Below, piece by piece: positions 1 to 5,567 of a stretch of DNA of 8,876 nt. Under the pieces are notes generated by a model that was not told where the DNA came from, searched no databases, and saw only the letters and a program-made list of their open reading frames with translations. Position 1 is the stretch's first letter. Each line of letters starts with the position of its first letter. The stretch spans positions 1 to 8,876 of the forward strand of contig JAEEPD010000154.1 of the NCBI GenBank assembly GCA_016284575.1. Direction: 5' to 3'. Position numbers and translations under genes: made by a program. This stretch comes from Bacillota bacterium (GTDB lineage Bacteria; Bacillota; Clostridia; Peptostreptococcales; Anaerovoracaceae).

Positions 1-150
1 GCTGATGAGAAGAAATACGCTGACCCGGAGAAGGAAGGGTATGAGTTTACCGGCTGGTACAATAATGAAGCCGGCGTTGGCGAGCCATTTGATTTTGCCA
101 ATGAGAAGATGCCAAGCAGCAGCATAGTTCTGTACCCGACGCTGAAGATA
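1..150 (+). other. InlB B-repeat / Flg_new domain (C-terminal part)
   Basis: The encoded segment has the classical pattern of a Listeria-Bacteroides (InlB B / Flg_new) repeat: a Pro-x-x-Glu-Gly-Tyr-x-Phe-x-Gly-Trp-Tyr core, a short loop, a Phe-Asp-Phe segment, then a final strand (SSSIVLYPTLKI) where most repeats end in LYAxW. It is the best-preserved repeat in the window and the main reason for extending the reading frame to base 1. Later repeats keep the same core but carry long insertions. These small beta-grasp-like modules normally form rod-like stalks in surface proteins. Confidence 0.8.
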
Positions 151-3100
151 CTTCAATACCCTGTTAAGATCGATCCTAACGGAGGCGTTATCGACCATTC
201 ACAGAACTCCTCCATGTCCACATATTTTACTGCGAACTATGGAACGCCCGTCGGTGAATACAGCATAGAGAGAGGCTTTATAAAGCTCACTGCGAAGGAG
301 CAGGATCCTTCTGATACGGTTAACTACTATGACCAGGACTGGTATTATTATGTCAATACCCAGCGTCTGGATCCTCTTCCCGGAGAGACCGTTCCTCTTG
401 ACGGAGATTGGGGATATCCCCAGAGTCTGCGCAATGCAGTATACCTCACATCCGGCGCATTGGATGCGTACTATGACGACTACTGCAGCATTCTGGATTC
501 AGCGGATCCAACATATTGGACAAATATAACCAAGCTCACCAAGCAAGAGTTTATCGACACATTTACCGACTATCCGTACCGTCCCGTAAAAAGTGAGCAT
601 TACTCATTTATGGGTTGGTATAAGGTCCATGATGATGGTTCTGTTGATAACATGCCATATAACTTCAATGATCCCGTAAAAGGTGAGCTGGAGCTCCGCG
701 CGAAGTGGCGACTGGACGATGGCATCTATATTCAGTACAATCCCTATTTCCTGGCTGATGACGGAGCCGGCGGAACAACTCTTGTAGTAGGTGAAATGGA
801 GCAGTGGTCTGACCCCAAGAATCCATCCGAGCAGCTCTATTCCGATCAGTCTATGACCAATGTCCTTCGTGCACCTTCGTTGGAAACTGTCACATCCGGC
901 TGGATATTCCGTGGTTGGAGAGTTGTTCGTAAGGATGAATCCAGCGGAACCACTATTGGTCCCACCACATACTACAATTGGATCCCCATCCAGCTTGATG
1001 GGAATGGAGACCCCGTCTACTATCAGCCCGGTGATGATTTCTTTGTAGATGCAGAACTTATATCTTCGACAGATCTCCTTGGTTCGATTATTCACATGCA
1101 GGCATATTATGAGCCGGAAACAACAAGCTATCGCAGGCCTGATATCACAAACCTGATCCTGGATGCAAACAGCACCTACGGTGGATATGTGAATACCACA
1201 GATTCAGCTATTCTTCCCGCGCTTGCCGGCCCCGGCAGCTCTATAATTGAGACCGGAGCAGCCCTTGACGGAAGCGGCAGGCCTACCCAGATTCTGTTCG
1301 GTGACATTCAGTCCAACCTGGCTCTGCATCTGTATCAGTATGCAACAACCGAAACCACAACCTTTGGCGGTATTACCGGAACAAAGTTCTTCTCAAATGA
1401 AGATGGCCACCTTCTGATCGGATTTGATGAAAACAGCGATCCGCTGGTACCAACCACAGGCAAGGCCTATATTCCTGCCTACGCTCCAAATTCCGTAGTG
1501 TCCGTCAGCAGAAATACTACCGATGCGGCACTCTACGCAATGTGGGAGCCCATGGTCTATGTCACCTTCGTCAATACTACCGCTGAAGATATAACCGTTG
1601 ATCTTACAGGTACAGGATCATCCACCATCAGTGTCGTTAATATCGCCACCGGCGAATTCGACCGTGAAGCAAGCACGAATTCCATCACCATTCCGGCAAG
1701 CTCAGGCGGTATAAGCGGTGAAGTTAAGATAGTTCTGCCCAGGGCAAATGCAGGAAGTGACAAGATAACAGCCACTGCAGTCAATGATCACTCGGGACAG
1801 AAGATGCATGTAAGCGGTGCTCTGGGTACGACTGATCCCTATGGAACCGGAAGCAGCAATATAAAATATAACAAACCTGTAACATATACAGGAATGCTGC
1901 AGACCGATGCAACGGGTATTGTGGTGACCTATACCGAAGAACCGGATGATGAGGTTAGCTTTGATGTAAATGGTGGTGTCTGGACCGAAGCATCGACTGA
2001 CTATGTGTATCAGGACGATGGCTTATATGTTATTGAAGAAACCAGTATTATCAACAATCAGTATCATCCCAAGGATCCTACTCATGCCAGCAAGGTATTT
2101 GTGGGCTGGACCACAAATGCGGCTATTGCAGCGCACACTGATTTCAGCACTACTGCTGCAATTACATTTGGAGATGGCACAGTAATTACACCGGATGCAG
2201 GCTCCAATGTGCTGGCAAAGCTAAAAAGCGACTATATCTGGGATTTTGAACAGGAAGAGCCCATTGGAAGTGTTCTGTATGCAGTCTGGAGTGATCCCGT
2301 TACTGTTAAGTTTGATTTGGCTTATGAAGATAATGGCAGCAAGCTTCACACATGGTCCACGGGCTCTGCAATAACCACTACTCCCGGAGCGTATGAGTTC
2401 TATCAGAGCAGTCCAAGTGATAGATATGTTACTTATACTTTGGCTAAAGGTGACTTTGTACCTAAACCGGAAGATCCAACTGTTATATCGCTTGCAGTTC
2501 CTGACACATCCTCCTGGAACTTTATCAAATGGCTGATAAATAATTCTGCAGTAAATGATTATAAACGAAAGACTGTAGATCCGACGGATCAAAACGTGGC
2601 GACAAGACTGAGCACATATGGATTTGACTTTTCACAGCCGGTCATTAATGATGTAACTTTGATCAGCTCCTGGACTGCCGCAGCTCGTCAAATCTTTACA
2701 TTTACAGTTGAAAACCATGTAGAGGGTGGTAAGTCATCAGATGAATTTGAGTACAGAATTGAAATTGCTGATGTTCTGGTTTATGGAAAAATGAATAATA
2801 GCAGTCTGCAAGTCGGTGCACCAAACAATACATGGGGTTCTCTGACAACAACACTGAAAAAAGATCAGATTTACACTGTCAGAATCACTGTGACGCGAAA
2901 GCCCGCCACTCCTTATGAATACAGTGCCTGGGTTGAAGTAATTAATGATAACGGTTTAGTTATAAAGGAAGCGTATCTGCAGGAATGTATAAAGCAAAAA
3001 GTATATCATTTTGTATCGGATTACAAATACACTCTTAAGATTACCCAGACGCCGAAGTCCGGATACTCAACAGATGTTACTGTAAACAATGTTGTTCCTG

Positions 3101-3747
3101 CAGGTAATATTGATTACTCGATAGACCTTTCAAATCTGCGCTATAACTTTTATGTGGAACAATATGGAAGAAGCGGTTCATTTACGAGTAACAGCAATTC
3201 TTTTGAATCTGGTGAAAATAATTCTTTGACCATTGTATTCACTAATACTGGCGAGTACACGGATGTCAAGCTCAACAAGCTGGACGAGCTGGCAAATGCC
3301 CTGAAGGGTGCAAAGTTCAGCCTCCAGAAGCTGAACGCAAGCAGTGTTTATGAGGACTTCAATCTTAAGGAGACTGCAGGTGTTTACGAAGTGTATGCAA
3401 GCGGCAGCGCTGTTCTGGATATGACTAACAGCACATCTGCACTGATGCTGCTGCCCAACGGCACATATAAGCTGACCGAGACTCAGGCTCCCGGAGGCTA
3501 CATGATCGCCGCAGACAGCTATGAATTCCTGGTGAGTGCCGGTGCGGTGCAGCTGCTGCCAGGCCAAAGCAGCGACATCAGCCTTACCACACCCGGAGGC
3601 ATTGCAAACCTGAATGTCGTAAACTATCAGGGAGCGCAGCTTCCCTCCACCGGAAGCACAGGTACAGGCTTCTACACAGGTCTTGGCGCCATACTGACCA
3701 TCGGAGCCGCTGCAGTCCTGATCATTCGCAGGAAAAGGGCCAGATAG
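1..3747 (+). CDS. LPXTG-anchored surface protein with InlB-type repeats and a SpaA domain (5'-partial)
   Basis: This is the C-terminal 1,248 residues of a large secreted wall-anchored protein, probably an adhesin or matrix-binding protein. The frame is open from base 1 and its first codons already encode an InlB/Flg_new hallmark (GYEFTGWY), so the ATG at 109 is not the start; signal peptide and promoter lie upstream. Modules by nucleotide: InlB-type repeat end 1-150; degenerate, expanded repeats about 155-720, 721-1120, 1121-1555, 1943-2298 and 2299-2676, recognised by GW(Y/R/T)-like cores and terminal hydrophobic-x-AxW/AxY strands; a distinct beta-rich module 1556-1942; a pilin-like module 2677-3250 ending in IVFTNT; a SpaA-like domain 3253-3627; and an LPSTG sorting signal. 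The low-cysteine, Thr/Ser/Gly/Asn-rich composition fits an extracellular protein. The ligand cannot be predicted. Stop is TAG, 78 bases before the terminator stem. GC content changes clearly within the gene. Family assignment is confident; individual repeat borders are approximate. Confidence 0.93.
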   Translation, partial: ADEKKYADPEKEGYEFTGWYNNEAGVGEPFDFANEKMPSSSIVLYPTLKILQYPVKIDPNGGVIDHSQNSSMSTYFTANYGTPVGEYSIERGFIKLTAKEQDPSDTVNYYDQDWYYYVNTQRLDPLPGETVPLDGDWGYPQSLRNAVYLTSGALDAYYDDYCSILDSADPTYWTNITKLTKQEFIDTFTDYPYRPVKSEHYSFMGWYKVHDDGSVDNMPYNFNDPVKGELELRAKWRLDDGIYIQYNPYFLADDGAGGTTLVVGEMEQWSDPKNPSEQLYSDQSMTNVLRAPSLETVTSGWIFRGWRVVRKDESSGTTIGPTTYYNWIPIQLDGNGDPVYYQPGDDFFVDAELISSTDLLGSIIHMQAYYEPETTSYRRPDITNLILDANSTYGGYVNTTDSAILPALAGPGSSIIETGAALDGSGRPTQILFGDIQSNLALHLYQYATTETTTFGGITGTKFFSNEDGHLLIGFDENSDPLVPTTGKAYIPAYAPNSVVSVSRNTTDAALYAMWEPMVYVTFVNTTAEDITVDLTGTGSSTISVVNIATGEFDREASTNSITIPASSGGISGEVKIVLPRANAGSDKITATAVNDHSGQKMHVSGALGTTDPYGTGSSNIKYNKPVTYTGMLQTDATGIVVTYTEEPDDEVSFDVNGGVWTEASTDYVYQDDGLYVIEETSIINNQYHPKDPTHASKVFVGWTTNAAIAAHTDFSTTAAITFGDGTVITPDAGSNVLAKLKSDYIWDFEQEEPIGSVLYAVWSDPVTVKFDLAYEDNGSKLHTWSTGSAITTTPGAYEFYQSSPSDRYVTYTLAKGDFVPKPEDPTVISLAVPDTSSWNFIKWLINNSAVNDYKRKTVDPTDQNVATRLSTYGFDFSQPVINDVTLISSWTAAARQIFTFTVENHVEGGKSSDEFEYRIEIADVLVYGKMNNSSLQVGAPNNTWGSLTTTLKKDQIYTVRITVTRKPATPYEYSAWVEVINDNGLVIKEAYLQECIKQKVYHFVSDYKYTLKITQTPKSGYSTDVTVNNVVPAGNIDYSIDLSNLRYNFYVEQYGRSGSFTSNSNSFESGENNSLTIVFTNTGEYTDVKLNKLDELANALKGAKFSLQKLNASSVYEDFNLKETAGVYEVYASGSAVLDMTNSTSALMLLPNGTYKLTETQAPGGYMIAADSYEFLVSAGAVQLLPGQSSDISLTTPGGIANLNVVNYQGAQLPSTGSTGTGFYTGLGAILTIGAAAVLIIRRKRAR
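3253..3627 (+). other. SpaA-like prealbumin-fold (Cna-B type) domain
   Basis: The segment opens with a V-K-L-N-K-L-D strand, continues with LKGAKFSLQKL, and ends with the LPNGTYKLTETQAPGGY signature of SpaA/Cna-B domains in Gram-positive pilins and adhesins. In characterised members a lysine of the first strand forms an intramolecular isopeptide bond to Asn/Asp, with the glutamate of LxExxAP as catalyst. Here the candidate lysines are the codons at 3268-3270 and 3277-3279, and the glutamate is at 3478-3480. The partner Asn/Asp should sit in the last strand, near VVNYQ at about 3616-3630. Such a bond would make the wall-proximal domain resistant to proteolysis; bond formation is inferred from family knowledge. 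Confidence 0.8.
3640..3744 (+). other. Cell-wall sorting signal (LPSTG, membrane segment, basic tail)
   Basis: The codons at 3640-3654 read Leu-Pro-Ser-Thr-Gly, an LPXTG motif. A Gly/Ser/Thr linker follows, then a hydrophobic stretch (about 3673-3726, rich in Leu, Ile, Ala and Gly) and a short Arg/Lys tail (RRKRAR) directly before the stop codon. This tripartite layout is the standard substrate signal of a class A or class E sortase, which cleaves between Thr and Gly and joins the protein to cell-wall peptidoglycan. No sortase gene is in the window. Confidence 0.94.
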
Positions 3748-3819
3748 CGCTTCAGATGGGGAAATATCCGAAAATACATAAAAAAGCTCTCTAAGGGGCT
3801 GTCAGAGCCCTCTGAAGCG
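3748..3819 (+). repeat. Inverted repeat starting at the first base after the stop codon
   Basis: The arm CGCTTCAGA (3748-3756) is exactly complementary to TCTGAAGCG (3811-3819). With a single bulged T at 3757 the pairing extends by GGG (3758-3760) against CCC (3808-3810), giving about 12 pairs around a 47-base interior. A competing local hairpin, GGGCT (3796-3800) with AGCCC (3806-3810), lies inside. The structure begins immediately after the surface-protein stop and ends just before the terminator stem. It may protect the 3' end of the transcript or be a decayed terminator; the role is inferred. Confidence 0.55.
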
Positions 3820-3824
3820 ATAAT

Positions 3825-3854
3825 AAAAGAGACTGCCGTTCGGCAGTCTCTTTT
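3825..3854. terminator. Bidirectional intrinsic terminator between convergent genes
   Basis: AAAAGAGACTGCCG (3825-3838) and CGGCAGTCTCTTTT (3841-3854) are perfect reverse complements, giving about 13 pairs closed by a GTTC loop. The arms bring A-tracts and T-tracts on both sides, so the same hairpin serves both strands. On the plus strand the stem ends in TTTTGCATTG; on the minus strand in TTTTATTATC, the better U-tract. It lies 78 bases past the surface-protein stop and 54 bases past the amidohydrolase stop, as expected for a shared terminator. Confidence 0.9.
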
Positions 3855-3872
3855 GCATTGTCTTGTTTCCTG

Positions 3873-3892
3873 ACCGGGGAAGGTCCTCCGGT
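3873..3892. repeat. Small imperfect hairpin between the amidohydrolase stop and the terminator
   Basis: ACCGGGGA (3873-3880) can pair with TCC-CCGGT (3884-3892, with a bulged T at 3887) around an AGG loop. It lies in the 3' untranslated region of the minus-strand gene. No good T-tract follows on either strand, so it is not called a terminator. It may be an mRNA 3'-end stem or chance pairing. Confidence 0.35.
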
Positions 3893-3907
3893 AGGGCATC
3901 TTTTCTC

Positions 3908-5341
3908 CTAGCCCAGGGGACGGGGCTTTACGCCCTTGGGGATGGGGCACTGATATCCGTCGGGATAGTTCTTCTTGTGCTCCTTCTTGGCCTCGTCGAT
4001 GATGGCGGGGTTCTCGAACAGGTCGATGGCTACGCCTGCCATTACCTTGGAGCAGTAGACCATTCTGTCGCGGGCGTAATCGGAAACGCCCTGAGCGATG
4101 ATCTGCCAGCTGTGACCGGGGGTCTTGGAGGCCCAGGTAGCCACGTTGCACTGGGTGGTGGGGCATACTGCGCTTACGTCGCCAACGTCGGTGGAGCCTG
4201 CGCCGTCCTTATAGGGGGTAAGGGGCATGATGAAGTCGAAGATGTCGTTCTCCTGGCACTTCTTGATGAAGGCAGCCTGTTCGTCCTCGGGGATCACATC
4301 CAGGATGTCCTGACGGACCTCGTATTCCTGCTTGGGGCAGCTGGCGTTGATCTTCTTTACGAAATCCATGTCCTTTTCGTCCACGCCGGGCAGGGGCAGA
4401 GCCTCCAGGTTCGCCTGCATAAGCTTGTTCAGAACATTGTTGCCTCTGTAATTTGTGCAGGCCTTCATGAAGTCCTTCTCAACGGTGGTCTCTGTCATAA
4501 GAGCTGCGCCGTCGGCGATCAGGTCGACCCTTCTCTTAAGCTCTGCAGCGTTCTTGTTGTTGTTTGAGCGGATCAGATAGATAGCCGCTGCGTGGGACTG
4601 TACCACGTTGGGGGAGAGTCCGCCGGTATCAACTATAGAGTAGTGGACTCTGCAGTTGGTGCCCATGTGCTCTCTGAGGAACTGAACGCCCATGTTCATC
4701 AGCTCAAGGCCGTCCAGAGCGCTGCGTCCCATTTCCGGAGCGCCTGCAGCGTGGGAGCTTACGCCCTTGAAGATGTATTTCACCTGAATATTGGCCATGC
4801 TTCCGCCGGTCATAACAGCGTTAGCTCCGCCCGGATGCCAGGTGATGGCGCAGTCCAGCTCATCGAACACGCCTTCTCTTGCCATAAAGGCCTTGCCGGA
4901 GCCGCCTTCCTCGCCGGGGCATCCGAAATAGATAACGGTGCCTTCCTTGCCGGTCTGCTCGAGATAATTCTTCATGATCATAGCCGCGCCGATGGAGCTC
5001 ACGCCCAGCAGATTGTGGCCGCAGCCGTGGCCGGTGGCCTGCTGATCTCTGGGGAGGAGCTGGAATTCGTCGGGAACGGGGGATAGTCCGCCAAGAGCGT
5101 CGAATTCGCCGAGGAAGCCGATGACGGGCTTGCCATGGCCGAATCTGCCGGAGAAGGCAGTCTCAACGCCGCCAATCCCTTCCTCAACCTCGAAGCCCTG
5201 AGACTTCAGGTATTCGACCTCGGCTCTGACGGATTTTTTTTCATTGAAAGCCAGTTCCGCAGCGTACCAGACCTTGTCGCTTACTTCCCAAAGCTCCGCC
5301 TTATGGCTGTCGATATAAGACTGTGCCTGTTTCTTGTCCAT
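3908..5341 (-). CDS. abgB: AbgB-like M20D amidohydrolase (p-aminobenzoyl-glutamate hydrolase family)
   Basis: This 477-residue cytoplasmic metallo-hydrolase is expected to cleave an amide bond between an acyl or aryl group and an amino acid, classically p-aminobenzoyl-glutamate, a folate breakdown product. M20D active-site signatures are all present: GHGCGHN with Cys107 and His109, CPGEEGGSGK with the Glu144/Glu145 pair, His169 in the TWHP motif, and His410 near the C-terminus (PGHSW). His197 in SSHAAG lies in the central dimerisation domain. Other AbgB-like stretches are RSALDGLELM, SPNVVQ, GAALMTETTVE, STDVGDVS and the C-terminal CPIPKGVKPRPL. Length is close to E. coli AbgB (about 480 residues). 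There is no signal peptide. The ATG at 5341-5339 is preceded by AAAGAGGTC (5353-5345), a good ribosome binding site. The E. coli enzyme works with AbgA, and no abgA or abgT is seen here, so the substrate may differ. Transcription is from its own promoter and ends at the shared terminator. Confidence 0.92.
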   Translation of the reverse strand: MDKKQAQSYIDSHKAELWEVSDKVWYAAELAFNEKKSVRAEVEYLKSQGFEVEEGIGGVETAFSGRFGHGKPVIGFLGEFDALGGLSPVPDEFQLLPRDQQATGHGCGHNLLGVSSIGAAMIMKNYLEQTGKEGTVIYFGCPGEEGGSGKAFMAREGVFDELDCAITWHPGGANAVMTGGSMANIQVKYIFKGVSSHAAGAPEMGRSALDGLELMNMGVQFLREHMGTNCRVHYSIVDTGGLSPNVVQSHAAAIYLIRSNNNKNAAELKRRVDLIADGAALMTETTVEKDFMKACTNYRGNNVLNKLMQANLEALPLPGVDEKDMDFVKKINASCPKQEYEVRQDILDVIPEDEQAAFIKKCQENDIFDFIMPLTPYKDGAGSTDVGDVSAVCPTTQCNVATWASKTPGHSWQIIAQGVSDYARDRMVYCSKVMAGVAIDLFENPAIIDEAKKEHKKNYPDGYQCPIPKGVKPRPLG

Positions 5342-5344
5342 AAT

Positions 5345-5353
5345 GACCTCTTT
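5345..5353 (-). promoter_or_regulatory. Ribosome binding site of the AbgB-like gene
   Basis: Read on the minus strand the sequence is AAAGAGGTC, which pairs with the 16S rRNA 3' end through AGAGGT. It lies 3-5 bases ahead of the ATG at 5341-5339 and supports that start. Confidence 0.8.
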
Positions 5354-5399
5354 CTGAATAAAAAATCACATAAACATTAGCAAATAAAATATCATTACA

Positions 5400-5429
5400 A
5401 TTATAAGTCCGGGCTGCCGCCTCCGTCAA
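5400..5429 (-). promoter_or_regulatory. Sigma-A type promoter for the AbgB-like gene
   Basis: On the minus strand a -35 box TTGACG (5429-5424) is followed after 18 bases by a perfect -10 box TATAAT (5405-5400). Only one base differs from consensus over both boxes. The predicted start is near 5393, giving a leader of about 50 bases with its ribosome binding site at 5353-5345. The spacer is one base longer than the optimum of 17 and is GC-rich. No activator site is required by this sequence, so expression could be strong unless repressed. Confidence 0.82.
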
Positions 5430-5481
5430 TCGAGAAAATAGGAATGATGTATCAAAACTTTTGCATGATGAAGCGAAAATG

Positions 5482-5511
5482 CTACAACCGGAGCGGGCAG
5501 TATGTTAGAAT
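5482..5511 (+). promoter_or_regulatory. Extended -10 promoter for the S9 peptidase genes
   Basis: TGTTAGAAT (5503-5511) combines a TGn extension with a TAGAAT -10 box (5506-5511), one mismatch from TATAAT. The -35 region, about CTACAA at 5482-5487, is poor, which is common for extended -10 promoters. The predicted start is near 5518, leaving a leader of about 50 bases before the ATG at 5568. The weak -35 leaves room for an activator. The -35 boundary is uncertain. Confidence 0.6.
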
Positions 5512-5529
5512 ACTATCAAGGAATAAAGG

Positions 5530-5543
5530 GGCTGCATGCAGCC
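5530..5543. promoter_or_regulatory. Perfect 14-bp palindrome in the peptidase leader; possible operator
   Basis: GGCTGCATGCAGCC is identical to its reverse complement. It lies about 12-25 bases downstream of the predicted rightward start and 14 bases before the AGGAGG site. As DNA it could be a roadblock operator for a dimeric repressor; as RNA it would form a five-pair stem with a CAUG loop. No regulator gene is in the window, so the function is inferred. Confidence 0.45.
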
Positions 5544-5556
5544 GGCGTATATTATC

Positions 5557-5562
5557 AGGAGG
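5557..5562 (+). promoter_or_regulatory. Ribosome binding site that fixes the S9 peptidase start
   Basis: A full AGGAGG lies five bases ahead of the ATG at 5568-5570. The frame is open further upstream with an ATG at 5502, but that codon sits on the -10 promoter element and has no comparable site, so 5568 is the chosen start. Confidence 0.92.
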
Positions 5563-5567
5563 CAATT

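Noticed and set aside
109..111. ATG at 109 as the start of the surface-protein gene.
   Set aside because: The same frame is open and clearly coding from base 1, with an InlB-repeat core (GYEFTGWY) before 109, and no ribosome binding site precedes this ATG.
3672..4166. Minus-strand open frame running from the amidohydrolase through the terminator into the surface-protein gene.
   Set aside because: It crosses the bidirectional terminator and both convergent gene ends in another frame. The product is Arg/Pro/His-rich and resembles frame-shifted sequence.
3863..5086. Plus-strand open frames at 3863-4567 and 4592-5086.
   Set aside because: They are antisense to the AbgB-like gene, whose motifs and promoter are strong. 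The products are low-complexity and lack family features.
5502..5567. Upstream ATG at 5502 giving a 676-residue S9 peptidase.
   Set aside because: It overlaps the predicted -10 element and has no good ribosome binding site, and the extra 22 residues match nothing in the family. AGGAGG sits ideally before the ATG at 5568.
5342..5567. Riboswitch or T-box leader upstream of the peptidase genes.
   Set aside because: The leader from the predicted start is only about 50 bases with one small palindrome. There is no conserved aptamer pattern and no terminator/antiterminator pair.
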